Below, piece by piece: positions 23,834-32,628 of a DNA stretch of 64,000 nucleotides. The notes below the pieces were generated by a model. That model did not search any database, had not been told where the DNA came from, and worked only from the letters and a program-made list of their open reading frames with translations. The translations under genes were made by a program, and so were the position numbers. Origin of the DNA: Mesorhizobium_B sp964242945 (GTDB taxonomy: Bacteria > Pseudomonadota > Alphaproteobacteria > Rhizobiales > Rhizobiaceae); contig CAXTCF010000002.1 in NCBI GenBank assembly GCA_964242945.1, positions 1 through 64,000 on the forward strand, read 5' to 3'. Numbering within the stretch: position 1 is the stretch's first letter; every line of letters starts with the position of its first letter.

Positions 23834-26755
23834 ATGGCCGAGCACAGATTCATCTCGATTCGCGGTGCGCGCGAGCACAACCTCAAGAACGTCGATCTGG
23901 ATATCCCGCGCGACAGCCTCGTCGTCATGACGGGCCTTTCGGGCTCCGGCAAGTCGTCGCTGGCCTTCGACACGATCTACGCCGAAGGGCAGCGGCGCTA
24001 TGTCGAGTCGCTGTCGGCCTACGCCCGGCAATTCCTGGAGATGATGCAGAAGCCGGACGTCGATCAGATCGACGGGCTTTCGCCGGCCATCTCCATCGAG
24101 CAGAAGACGACCTCGCGCAACCCGCGCTCCACCGTCGGCACCGTCACGGAGATCTACGACTACATGCGCCTGCTCTGGGCGCGCGTCGGCGTGCCCTATT
24201 CGCCGGCGACCGGCCTGCCGATCGAGAGCCAGACGGTGAGCCAGATGGTGGACCGCATTCTGACGCTGCCCGAAGGCACGCGGCTCTTCATCCTGGCGCC
24301 GGTCGTGCGCGGGCGGAAGGGCGAGTACAGGAAGGAACTGGCGGAGTACCTCAAGAAGGGGTTTCAGCGCGTCAAGATCGACGGGGCGTTCTACGAGATC
24401 GCCGAGGCGCCGGCGCTGGACAAGAAGTACAAGCACGATCTCGACGTCGTGGTGGACCGCATCGTGGTGCGGGGCGACATCGCTGCGCGCTTGGCCGACT
24501 CCGTGGAAACCTGCCTGAAGCTGGCGGACGGCCTTGCGGTGGCCGAGTTCGCGGACAAGCCGCTGCCGCCGGAGGAACTATCCGGCGAGTCCGCCAACAA
24601 GAGCAAGAACGACACGCATGAGCGCGTGCTGTTCTCCGAAAAATTCGCCTGCCCGGTTTCCGGCTTCACGATCCCGGAGATCGAACCGCGATTGTTCTCC
24701 TTCAACAATCCGGCGGGCGCGTGCCCCGTCTGCGACGGTTTGGGAAGCCAGCGGGCCATCGATCCGACGCTGATCGTGCCGGACGAGGACCGAACCTTGC
24801 GCAACGGCGCGATCGCGCCTTGGGCCCGCTCGACCTCGCCCTACTACAATCAGACGCTGGAAGGGCTCGGCGCCGCCTACGGCTTCAAGCTGAACGAGCG
24901 CTTCCGCGAGCTGTCCGCGGAAGCCAAGCAGGCGATCCTGCACGGCACCGGCAAGCGGGAAGTGGCGTTCCACTACGACGACGGCGCGCGCTCCTACAAG
25001 ACGACGAAGACGTTTGAGGGGGTGATCCCGAACCTCGACCGCCGCTGGAAGGAGACCGAATCCGCCTGGATGCGCGAGGAGATCGAGCGCTTCATGTCGG
25101 AAACGCCGTGCCCAGCCTGCCGCGGCTTCCGTTTGAAGCCTGAGGCGATGGCCGTGAAAATCGCGGGCAAGCACATCGGCGAGGCCACGGCGCTTTCCAT
25201 CCGCACGGCGGACGCCTGGTTCAACGCGCTGCCGGAAAGCCTGAACGACAAGCAGAACGAGATCGCCGTGCGCATCCTCAAGGAGATCCGCGAGCGGCTG
25301 CGCTTCCTCAACGATGTCGGCCTGGACTATCTCACGCTGTCGCGCGCCTCCGGCACGCTTTCCGGCGGCGAATCGCAGCGCATCCGTTTGGCCTCCCAGA
25401 TCGGCTCCGGCCTGACGGGCGTGCTTTACGTGCTGGACGAGCCGTCGATCGGCCTGCACCAGCGCGACAATGCGCGCTTGCTCGACACGCTCAAGCATCT
25501 GCGCGACATCGGCAATACCGTGATCGTGGTGGAGCACGACGAGGACGCGATCCTCCAGGCCGACTATGTCGTGGACATCGGCCCGGCCGCCGGCATCCAC
25601 GGCGGGCAGATCATCGCCAGGGGCACGCCGGCCGAAATCCTGGGCAATCCTGCTTCGATCACCGGCCGCTACCTTTCGGGCGCCATGGAAATTCCGATGC
25701 GGCCGCGGCCGCGGGAGTTCAAGAAGAACCGAACGCTGAAGGTGATCGGCGCGCGGGGCAACAACCTCAAGAACGTCTCGGCCGACATCCCGCTTTCCAC
25801 CTTCACCTGCGTCACCGGCGTTTCGGGCGGGGGCAAGTCCACCTTCCTGATCGAGACGCTGTTCCGCGCGGCCTCGCGCAAGATCATGGGCTCGCGCGAG
25901 ATCCCGGCGGAGCACGACCGCGTCGAGGGACTTGAGTTCCTGGACAAGGTGATCGACATCGACCAGTCGCCGATCGGCCGCACGCCGCGCTCCAATCCGG
26001 CGACCTACACCGGCGCCTTCACGCCGATCCGCGACTGGTTCTCCGGACTGCCGGAGGCCAAGGCGCGCGGCTATGGTCCCGGCCGCTTCTCCTTCAACGT
26101 CAAGGGCGGGCGCTGCGAGGCGTGCCAGGGCGATGGCGTCATCAAGATCGAGATGCACTTCCTGCCCGACGTCTATGTCACCTGCGACGTATGCCACGGC
26201 CACCGCTACAACCGCGAAACGCTGGAAGTGACGTTCAAGGGCAAGTCGATCGCCGAGGTGCTGGAGATGACGGTGGAAGAGGGCTGCGAGTTCTTCGCGG
26301 CCGTACCTGCCGTGCGCGACAAGCTTGTCACATTGAACAATGTGGGCCTGGGCTACATCAAGGTTGGCCAGCAGGCCAACACCCTTTCCGGCGGCGAAGC
26401 CCAGCGTATCAAGCTCGCCAAGGAGCTTTCCCGCAAGGCGACGGGCAAAACGCTCTACATCCTGGACGAGCCGACCACCGGCCTGCACTTCCACGACGTC
26501 GCCAAGCTGCTTGAAGTGCTGCACGAGCTTGTGGACCAGGGCAACACGGTCGTGGTGATCGAGCACAATCTGGAAGTCATCAAGACGGCGGATTGGATCC
26601 TCGATCTCGGCCCGGAAGGCGGCGACGGGGGCGGGGAGTTGGTTGCCGAAGGGCGCCCGGCCGACATCACGCGGGAGCCGCGCTCCTACACAGGCAAGTT
26701 CCTGAAGGAAGTGATGGATCGGCGGCCAAGGCTGGAGAGGGAAGCGGCGGAGTAG
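23834..26755 (+). CDS. uvrA: UvrABC system protein A
   Basis: The 973-residue ATPase finds bulky DNA lesions with UvrB during nucleotide excision repair. Two ABC modules are present: Walker A GLSGSGKSSL (about residue 33) and GVSGGGKSTF, with signature LSGGESQRIRLA and LSGGEAQRIKLA. The C-terminal zinc finger CEACQGDG with CDVCHGHRYN is intact. An upstream zinc-finger region reads CPVSG instead of C-x-x-C, with a normal CPVCDGLG partner, so that site has lost one ligand. A LexA box upstream suggests SOS induction. It stands alone as a single transcription unit. Confidence 0.97.
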   Translation: MAEHRFISIRGAREHNLKNVDLDIPRDSLVVMTGLSGSGKSSLAFDTIYAEGQRRYVESLSAYARQFLEMMQKPDVDQIDGLSPAISIEQKTTSRNPRSTVGTVTEIYDYMRLLWARVGVPYSPATGLPIESQTVSQMVDRILTLPEGTRLFILAPVVRGRKGEYRKELAEYLKKGFQRVKIDGAFYEIAEAPALDKKYKHDLDVVVDRIVVRGDIAARLADSVETCLKLADGLAVAEFADKPLPPEELSGESANKSKNDTHERVLFSEKFACPVSGFTIPEIEPRLFSFNNPAGACPVCDGLGSQRAIDPTLIVPDEDRTLRNGAIAPWARSTSPYYNQTLEGLGAAYGFKLNERFRELSAEAKQAILHGTGKREVAFHYDDGARSYKTTKTFEGVIPNLDRRWKETESAWMREEIERFMSETPCPACRGFRLKPEAMAVKIAGKHIGEATALSIRTADAWFNALPESLNDKQNEIAVRILKEIRERLRFLNDVGLDYLTLSRASGTLSGGESQRIRLASQIGSGLTGVLYVLDEPSIGLHQRDNARLLDTLKHLRDIGNTVIVVEHDEDAILQADYVVDIGPAAGIHGGQIIARGTPAEILGNPASITGRYLSGAMEIPMRPRPREFKKNRTLKVIGARGNNLKNVSADIPLSTFTCVTGVSGGGKSTFLIETLFRAASRKIMGSREIPAEHDRVEGLEFLDKVIDIDQSPIGRTPRSNPATYTGAFTPIRDWFSGLPEAKARGYGPGRFSFNVKGGRCEACQGDGVIKIEMHFLPDVYVTCDVCHGHRYNRETLEVTFKGKSIAEVLEMTVEEGCEFFAAVPAVRDKLVTLNNVGLGYIKVGQQANTLSGGEAQRIKLAKELSRKATGKTLYILDEPTTGLHFHDVAKLLEVLHELVDQGNTVVVIEHNLEVIKTADWILDLGPEGGDGGGELVAEGRPADITREPRSYTGKFLKEVMDRRPRLEREAAE

Positions 26756-26813
26756 CGGAGGTCGTCGAGAAGACGATTGCCTCGAACCATCCGTCTCTTG
26801 CACAATCGGTCAT

Positions 26814-27212
26814 CTACGAGGCATCGGTCCAAACCGGCTCAATTCCCAACAGCCTGAGCCCCGCGTCCTTCGACAAAAGCATAAGCCCTTCTACTATAGC
26901 TTGGGCCGCAAGCATGCGGTCAAACGGGTCGCGGTGCCCTGCCGGAAATGCGCCGGCAAGCGTCGCATGAGCGGCGGAAAGGGGCAGAAGCGCAAACCCT
27001 TCCGACGTCACGATCTCTGCAAACGCATTCACCAGCGGAGCGACTTCCTGCCATCTTCCTCTGTGATGCTTGTAGGACATCTCATAAGCCGAGACGGTGC
27101 TCACGAAAGCTCGCGTGCTCGGCTCGGAGAGCAGCTTTTGAACTCGCTGCGACAGCAGTTCCGGAAAGAAAATCCACCAATAAAGCACGCTCGTATCGAG
27201 GAGAAGGTTCAC
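26814..27212 (-). CDS. PIN-domain toxin (VapC-like)
   Basis: The 132-residue protein begins MNLLLDTSVLYWW with the first PIN aspartate at residue 6. It has the conserved glutamate in STVSAYEMSYK and the C-terminal acidic pair in GHRDPFDRMLAAQA. VapC-type toxins cleave RNA, often tRNA, when free of antitoxin. The gene follows the Phd-like antitoxin gene by 17 bp in the same direction, the usual order. The closing SKDAGLRLLGIEPVW is typical of the Phd-associated PIN subgroup. Its target is unknown. Confidence 0.9.
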   Translation of the reverse strand: MNLLLDTSVLYWWIFFPELLSQRVQKLLSEPSTRAFVSTVSAYEMSYKHHRGRWQEVAPLVNAFAEIVTSEGFALLPLSAAHATLAGAFPAGHRDPFDRMLAAQAIVEGLMLLSKDAGLRLLGIEPVWTDAS

Positions 27213-27229
27213 GCATCACCAGAAGCCGA

Positions 27230-27766
27230 CTATCTTCCTTCCCAAGCCGCCAATTCGTCCTCGGTCAACGACTGATCAAAGAGATCAGGCGGCAAGTTTC
27301 CCCGCATATGCGCGAAGCGTCCAGGCATACGCGGCTTGTTCCCAACTGCCGGGAATGCTGTCTTAATCGCCTTTCCATCCTGCATGGTTGCGAAGTTTGC
27401 GCCTGTCTCGAGCACAGCCCATGACGCTTCTGTGTCGGATTGTGGCTGCTCGCCATGCCCCGCGGAGGCTACCCGTTTCAGCATGTCATGCCACTCGCGC
27501 GGATGCTTCCGGTAGTATGCCGCAATATCGGCCCTGCTGATATAATCGTCAGGCGCGTGCTCAAGCGGATCCACCTCATCGGCGGACGGCGGGAACGGCA
27601 AGAAGTTTCCGCCTGAACTGCTGTCGCTCTTCTCGAAACGTGCCGCCGGCACCAACCTCACCGCCGGCTTGTTGCGGCGAGCGATCACCACCTCTTCTCC
27701 AGCCTCTACAGCAGCAAGGAGCTTAGAGAGTTCGGTCTTCGCTTTGTGAACGTTAACGGTCTTCAT
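27230..27766 (-). CDS. Phd/YefM-type antitoxin with a large central insertion
   Basis: Residues 1-43 are a standard Phd DNA-binding domain (VNVHKAKTELSKLLAAVEAG, then IARRNKPAVRLVP). Residues about 150-178 are the standard toxin-neutralising tail (GRFAHMRGNLPPDLFDQSL, then ELAAWEGR). Typical members join these directly and have about 80 residues; this one has 178. The extra roughly 100 residues hold FPPSADEVDPLEHAPDDY, AAYYRKHPREWHDML and ASWAVLETGANFA, with no family I recognise. Autoregulation of its own promoter is expected for the family. The insertion keeps the frame, so it may be functional. Confidence 0.82.
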   Translation of the reverse strand: MKTVNVHKAKTELSKLLAAVEAGEEVVIARRNKPAVRLVPAARFEKSDSSSGGNFLPFPPSADEVDPLEHAPDDYISRADIAAYYRKHPREWHDMLKRVASAGHGEQPQSDTEASWAVLETGANFATMQDGKAIKTAFPAVGNKPRMPGRFAHMRGNLPPDLFDQSLTEDELAAWEGR

Positions 27767-27872
27767 GTATCATCGTTAGCTAAGCAAGTAGCTAGAAACA
27801 AGGGGTAGGCATGACCGTCTCGTCTATGCAAGGCTTCAGAAGGGCGAGGACACAATCCCAACGGCCTATCCC

Positions 27873-28091
27873 GTGGAAGAAATCGAGCGGTGGGCCTCTT
27901 GCGTACGGGATTGGCAGGCGGGCAGCGCACCCGGCCTTCCCGTAATCGACCGGGGGGACGTACTGCCGGCGCCGCAGCCACGCGATGTGTTTGTCTATTT
28001 CATCCACGAAGGCAAGGTTCGCGCACCGCACGCTGCGATGGCGCTGATGCAGTCTCTTGTGCAAGGTGAAGCAGAACGGAAGGCTGCCTGA
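27873..28091 (+). CDS. Possible small hypothetical protein
   Basis: A 72-residue frame starts at GTG 27873 and remains open about 27 codons upstream without an ATG. The composition looks protein-like (VEEIERWASCVRDW, VFVYFIHEGKVRAP), but there is no clear ribosome binding site and no known domain. It may be the 3' remnant of a longer gene whose start was lost, next to the toxin-antitoxin pair. Confidence 0.35.
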   Translation: MEEIERWASCVRDWQAGSAPGLPVIDRGDVLPAPQPRDVFVYFIHEGKVRAPHAAMALMQSLVQGEAERKAA

Positions 28092-28109
28092 GCGCTCGGC
28101 GCAAGCTGG

Positions 28110-29636
28110 TCAGGTCTCACCGCGAAGCTGGCGCAGGACAGGCAGCAGCGCATCCGGTAGATCGTCCGCGGTAAGGCCTGGTCCGAAGCATCGGCCGGCT
28201 TCCGCATGCGTCCACACGGCGGCGCATGCGGCTTCCCATATCGGCATGCCCTGGGCCAGCAGGCCGCCGCAGATGCCGGCGAGGACGTCGCCTGAGCCGG
28301 CTGTGGCCAGGAAGGGCGTCGCGTTGGCGTTGATGGCGGCGCGGCCGGTTGGCTCTGCGATCACCGTGTCGAAGCCCTTCAGGATGACGATTGCGTGGGC
28401 GCGCGCGGCGGCCTGTCGCGTCTTTTCGACTTTGGACAGGCTTTCGTTTTCCGCGAGATCGGGGAAGAGGCGCGCAAATTCGCCTTCGTGCGGCGTGAGC
28501 ACGAGCCGGAGTTCACTCCTTCCGGCTGCTTCGAAGAGGTCTTCGGGCCGGTCTCGGAAGGCAGAGATGCCGTCTGCGTCCAGCACCAGCTTGAGGTCCT
28601 CGCAGCCGAGAACTGCCAGAGCAAATCCGTGCGCCTTTGCGAAATCGCCGAAGCCAGGACCGAGTATGGCAGCACGGCAGCGACGCTCCGTGAGGAAGGC
28701 TTGAACTTCGTCTGGCGCATCCACGCTGTGCAGCATGATCGCGTTGAGGTGTGCGGCATTAGCAGCCAAGGTATCGGAAGGGGAAAGCAGCGTCGTGGCG
28801 CCGGCTCCGATCCTCGCGCCGGCCATGGCGGAAAGCCGGGCGGCGCCGGAGGAGAAGGGACCGCCGGAGCAGACGGCGAGATGGCCGCGGTTGTATTTAT
28901 GGGTGTTCTCGGCGGGCCAGGGAAAGATGTGCCGCCAGAGATCCGGCTGGTTCTCCCACAACGCCGGAGAGAGCTGCGCGATCACGGCATCGGGAATCCC
29001 GATGTCTGCCACCACGACCTCGCCGCACCGTTCGCGGCCGGGATACAGCAGATGCGCCGGCTTCTTGCGTGCGAAGGTCACGGTGACGGTCGCGCGAAAT
29101 GCTTCGCCGAGCGGCTCGCCTGTGTTGCCGGATAGGCCGGCCGGCAGATCGACCGAAAACACGGGGCAGCCGGCCTCCCGCACGCGGCGGCAAGCGGAAG
29201 CGGCGTCCCCATCAAGCGGGCGGGAAAGACCCGCGCCGAACAAAGCGTCGATGACAACGCGCTCTTTTTCCGGTTGAAAACTGGAGAGCGGATGGGTCGC
29301 GGTGGCCGCCGCTTCGAAAGCGCGACGGGCATCGCCCTTGCTAGGCTCGGCCTCTGTCCAGATGCTGACGGAGCAGCCGGCATCACGCAGCAGGCGTGCA
29401 GCCACATACCCGTCGCCACCGTTGTTGCCTGGACCGCACAGGATGTCATAGGCGGCATCTTGCCCGAAGCGGGCTTGCGCGATTTTTGCGGCGGCGGCGC
29501 CAGCCGCTTCCATTAGCACGAAGCTTTCACTTGACCGATCGAGGGCAAGCCTGTCCGCCGCCGCCATCTCCTCGACGGTGAGAACAGCGTGCTGCGTCCA
29601 GGATGCCGTCTGCACGGCAGACGGGTTCGCGTTCAA
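28110..29636 (-). CDS. nnr: Bifunctional NAD(P)H-hydrate epimerase / dehydratase
   Basis: The 508-residue protein repairs hydrated NADH and NADPH. The N-terminal YjeF-N epimerase domain (to about 220) has ILCGPGNNGGDGYVAARLL. The C-terminal ribokinase-like dehydratase domain has LTPHEGEFARLFP and ATAGSGDVLAGICGGLLAQ. The TTG at 29636 is supported by a TTGA overlap with the stop of the small upstream gene and an AAAAAGG in front, though residue 24 is the first methionine. Neighbours glnB and glnA are the usual company of nnr in rhizobia, transcribed divergently. Confidence 0.92.
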   Translation of the reverse strand: MNANPSAVQTASWTQHAVLTVEEMAAADRLALDRSSESFVLMEAAGAAAAKIAQARFGQDAAYDILCGPGNNGGDGYVAARLLRDAGCSVSIWTEAEPSKGDARRAFEAAATATHPLSSFQPEKERVVIDALFGAGLSRPLDGDAASACRRVREAGCPVFSVDLPAGLSGNTGEPLGEAFRATVTVTFARKKPAHLLYPGRERCGEVVVADIGIPDAVIAQLSPALWENQPDLWRHIFPWPAENTHKYNRGHLAVCSGGPFSSGAARLSAMAGARIGAGATTLLSPSDTLAANAAHLNAIMLHSVDAPDEVQAFLTERRCRAAILGPGFGDFAKAHGFALAVLGCEDLKLVLDADGISAFRDRPEDLFEAAGRSELRLVLTPHEGEFARLFPDLAENESLSKVEKTRQAAARAHAIVILKGFDTVIAEPTGRAAINANATPFLATAGSGDVLAGICGGLLAQGMPIWEAACAAVWTHAEAGRCFGPGLTADDLPDALLPVLRQLRGET

Positions 29637-29839
29637 GCCTTTTTCAGGCTGTCGGGCTTGTGCGCGGCCTTCTTGCCCGATTTGTCGCTTTGAACGATGA
29701 TCTGCGGATCATCCTTGGAAGCGCTGACCTTGTGGTTGTCGATCTTCGTGTCGGTCGTCTGCTTCTTGACGACCTTGCCGCTCGTCTCGCCCTGGGACGT
29801 CTTCCACTTGACGTGATCGCCCTGCTTCGGTTCGGCCAT
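29633..29839 (-). CDS. DUF2945 (HVA1-type) small protein
   Basis: The protein has 68 residues, is lysine-rich and matches the DUF2945 pattern: GDHVKWKTSQGETSGKVV near the start and AHKPDSLKKA at the end. The fold is a small Tudor/SH3-like barrel and function is unknown. Its stop overlaps the TTG start of nnr, so the two are coupled. It starts 264 bp from glnB, divergently. Confidence 0.85.
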   Translation of the reverse strand: MAEPKQGDHVKWKTSQGETSGKVVKKQTTDTKIDNHKVSASKDDPQIIVQSDKSGKKAAHKPDSLKKA

Positions 29840-30035
29840 CTGCTTTTTCTCTGTGAATGCCCCTCGAACGAAGCAGGCTGCGGCTTGTTCCTCTCACCGG
29901 GTTCAGCTTGTTTATGAGGCATATTGCCCGCTTGCTAGGCGATGGACGCAAACTCCGCGATGCAATTGCCTCCACGCCTGCACGAAGCTAAGGCAGACAA
30001 GGCTGGAATTGGCTATCGTACTAACCCCGATGGAC

Positions 30036-30050
30036 TGGCATAATTCGTGC
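30036..30050 (+). promoter_or_regulatory. Putative sigma-54 promoter of glnBA
   Basis: TGGCATAATTCGTGC has the -24 GG and -12 GC separated by ten bases, and keeps TGGCA and TGC of the consensus TGGCAC-N5-TTGC. It lies 54 bp before the glnB start. Sigma-54/NtrC control of glnB is known in rhizobia. A clear NtrC palindrome was not identified. Confidence 0.65.
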
Positions 30051-30103
30051 CTGCCTGGGGTGAAGCGGGCCTCCAGAAACAACCACGGGAATACTCCAGC
30101 GCC

Positions 30104-30442
30104 ATGAAGAAGATCGAAGCGATCATCAAGCCCTTCAAGCTCGATGAGGTGAAGGAAGCGCTTCAGGAGGTCGGCCTGCAAGGCATCACCGTCACCGAGG
30201 CCAAGGGGTTCGGCCGGCAGAAGGGCCATACCGAACTCTACCGCGGCGCCGAGTATGTCGTGGACTTCCTGCCGAAGGTTAAGATAGAGATCGTGCTTTC
30301 CGACGAGGCGGTTGACGGCGCGGTGGACGCGATCCGCAAGGCCGCCCAGACGGGGCGCATCGGGGACGGTAAGATCTTCGTTTCCACCGTAGAGGAGGTG
30401 GTGCGCATCCGGACCGGAGAAACGGGCATCGACGCGATCTGA
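30104..30442 (+). CDS. glnB: Nitrogen regulatory protein P-II
   Basis: The 112-residue trimeric signalling protein senses 2-oxoglutarate, ATP/ADP and glutamine, and controls NtrB and glutamine synthetase adenylylation. MKKIEAIIKPFKLDEVKEAL is the standard start. The T-loop GHTELYRGAEY carries the uridylylated Tyr51, and the C-terminal signature IFVSTVEEVVRIRTGE is complete. Forty-five bases separate it from glnA, so they form one operon, fitting the sigma-54 promoter seen upstream. Confidence 0.97.
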   Translation: MKKIEAIIKPFKLDEVKEALQEVGLQGITVTEAKGFGRQKGHTELYRGAEYVVDFLPKVKIEIVLSDEAVDGAVDAIRKAAQTGRIGDGKIFVSTVEEVVRIRTGETGIDAI

Positions 30443-30487
30443 CGCCTGGGATCGCGCGGCCATGAAACCGAAGGGAAGCACGAGGAT

Positions 30488-31897
30488 ATGACGACAGCCG
30501 CAGACATCCTGAAGCAGATCAAGGACAACGACGTGAAGTTCGTTGACCTGCGCTTCACCGATCCCAAGGGCAAGCTTCAGCACGTGACCATGGATGCCGG
30601 CGTGGTCGATGAGGATATGTTCGGCGACGGCGTGATGTTCGACGGCTCCTCCATCGCCGGCTGGAAGGCCATCAACGAATCGGACATGGTGCTGATGCCC
30701 GATACGGAAACGGTCCATATGGACACGTTTTTCGCCCAGAGCACGATGGTGGTGCTTTGCGACATCCTCGACCCCATCTCCGGCGAGGCCTACAACCGCG
30801 ACCCGCGCGGCACCGCCAAGAAGGCGGAAGCCTATGTGAAGTCGGAGGGTATCGGCGACACGATCTATGTCGGTCCAGAAGCCGAGTTCTTTGTGTTCGA
30901 CGATGTGCGCTACAAGGCCGATCCCTACAACACCGGCTTCAAGCTCGACTCGACGGAACTGCCGTCCAACGACGACTCGGACTACGACACCGGCAATCTC
31001 GGTCACCGCCCGCGCGTCAAGGGCGGCTACTTTCCCGTGCCGCCGGTGGACTCCGCGCAGGATATGCGCTCCGAGATGCTGTCGGTCCTGTCTGAGATGG
31101 GCGTGACGGTCGAGAAGCATCACCACGAGGTCGCGGCCGCGCAGCACGAGCTTGGCCTCAAGTTCGACAGCCTCGTGCGCAACGCCGACAAGATGCAGAT
31201 CTACAAATATGTCGTGCACCAGGTCGCCAACGCCTATGGCAAGACCGCGACCTTCATGCCGAAGCCGATTTTTGGCGACAACGGGTCGGGCATGCACGTC
31301 CACATGTCGATCTGGAAGAACGGCCAGCCGACCTTCGCCGGCAACGAATATGCCGGCCTGTCAGAGACCTGCCTGTTCTTCATCGGTGGTGTGATCCGCC
31401 ACGCCAAGGCGATCAATGCCTTCACCAACCCGCTGACCAACTCCTACAAGCGCTTGGTGCCGGGCTACGAGGCGCCGGTGCTGCTGGCCTATTCCGCGCG
31501 CAACCGCTCGGCCTCCTGCCGCATCCCGTTCGGCTCCTCGCCGAAGTCGAAGCGCGTCGAGGTCCGCTTCCCCGACCCGGGCGCCAACCCCTATCTCGGC
31601 TTTTCCGCGCTGCTGATGGCAGGGCTCGACGGCATCAAGAACAAGATCCATCCGGGCCAGCCGATGGACAAGGACCTCTACGACCTGCCGCCGCGCGAGC
31701 TGAAGAAGATCCCGACCGTCTGCGGATCTTTGCGCGAGGCGCTCCAGAACCTCGACCGCGACCGCGGCTTCCTGAAGGCCGGCGGCGTGTTCGACGACGA
31801 TCAGATCGACTCTTTCATCGAACTTAAGATGGCCGAAGTGATGCGCTTCGAGATGACGCCGCACCCGGTCGAGTTCGACATGTATTATTCGGTCTGA
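30488..31897 (+). CDS. glnA: Glutamine synthetase type I
   Basis: The 469-residue dodecameric enzyme makes glutamine from glutamate, ammonia and ATP. Motifs are FDGSSIAGWKAINESDM, the ATP-binding KPIFGDNGSGMHVHMS, and the adenylylation loop DLYDLPPRELKKIP with the tyrosine near residue 398. Length is that of the GS-I beta type. It follows glnB and ends at a strong terminator. Confidence 0.98.
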   Translation: MTTAADILKQIKDNDVKFVDLRFTDPKGKLQHVTMDAGVVDEDMFGDGVMFDGSSIAGWKAINESDMVLMPDTETVHMDTFFAQSTMVVLCDILDPISGEAYNRDPRGTAKKAEAYVKSEGIGDTIYVGPEAEFFVFDDVRYKADPYNTGFKLDSTELPSNDDSDYDTGNLGHRPRVKGGYFPVPPVDSAQDMRSEMLSVLSEMGVTVEKHHHEVAAAQHELGLKFDSLVRNADKMQIYKYVVHQVANAYGKTATFMPKPIFGDNGSGMHVHMSIWKNGQPTFAGNEYAGLSETCLFFIGGVIRHAKAINAFTNPLTNSYKRLVPGYEAPVLLAYSARNRSASCRIPFGSSPKSKRVEVRFPDPGANPYLGFSALLMAGLDGIKNKIHPGQPMDKDLYDLPPRELKKIPTVCGSLREALQNLDRDRGFLKAGGVFDDDQIDSFIELKMAEVMRFEMTPHPVEFDMYYSV

Positions 31898-31922
31898 TCG
31901 GTTCTTCCAGTCAAACGCCAAG

Positions 31923-31945
31923 GCCCGGCAGACAGCCGGGCTTTT
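31923..31945 (+). terminator. Rho-independent terminator after glnA
   Basis: A 7-bp stem GCCCGGC / GCCGGGC with loop AGACA is followed by TTTT, 26 bp after the glnA stop. Confidence 0.85.
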
Positions 31946-32081
31946 GCGCTTTAAATCGGTTGCGGAACGGCCGCCGAGACCCTTGATGCCCCCAGCTTTC
32001 CGCACCCTGCCGCGTTGACGCGATCGCCGCTCCGCCTGCATATGTGCGCGAGCGCACCATGCACGATGGGGAAGAAAGAAA

Positions 32082-32438
32082 ATGCTTGGGAACTTCATGG
32101 GCGCGGCATCCGCCCTTCTTCTGTTTCCGTCGCTCGCCTGGGCAGATTTCGGCGCCATCGCATTTTCGCAGGATACCGGCGCGGTCGGCTACTCCTATGG
32201 CGCCACGTCGCGCCGCGCCGCCGAGAACCGGGCCATCAGCGGCTGCGCCAAGCATGCTTACGACTGCCGGACCGTGCTCTACTTCAACAATGCCTGCGGA
32301 GCGCTCGCCATCGGCGAGAACTACGGCTACGGCGTCGCCTGGAACACGAATAGAAACGCTGCTCAGAACAACGCGCTGCGCGCCTGCCAGCGCAACGACG
32401 ACGGCTGCTATGTGATCCGCTGGGCTTGCAGCGGGTAA
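32082..32438 (+). CDS. DUF4189 secreted protein
   Basis: The 118-residue protein starts after a purine-rich GAAGAAAGAAA. A signal peptide is visible (LGNFMGAASALLLFPSLAWA). The mature part matches DUF4189: GAIAFSQDTGAVGYSYG, then AENRAISGCAKHAYDCRTVL, NACGALAIGE and ALRACQRNDDGCYVI. Six cysteines suggest three disulfides in the periplasm. Function is unknown. Confidence 0.88.
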   Translation: MLGNFMGAASALLLFPSLAWADFGAIAFSQDTGAVGYSYGATSRRAAENRAISGCAKHAYDCRTVLYFNNACGALAIGENYGYGVAWNTNRNAAQNNALRACQRNDDGCYVIRWACSG

Positions 32439-32500
32439 GAGTCCAGCAAGGAGAAGCATCGAAGCGCACGTGCACTTGCCTGACGATGGTGGCCGTTCTA

Positions 32501-32515
32501 GAACAAACAAGGAAC
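32501..32515 (+). promoter_or_regulatory. LexA (SOS) box upstream of ssb
   Basis: GAAC-AAACAAG-GAAC is a perfect alphaproteobacterial LexA direct repeat (GTTC-N7-GTTC on the other strand), 114 bp before the ssb start. Confidence 0.78.
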
Positions 32516-32628
32516 AGCCTGGTTGTGAAAGGCTTGTTCATCCTTGGCGGCTAAGCCGTGCGGCGGGCCAGGGAATGTGCTAGGGTGCGGCGCGATCTTG
32601 GACTTAGGATAAGCGACGGAGCTTTGTG

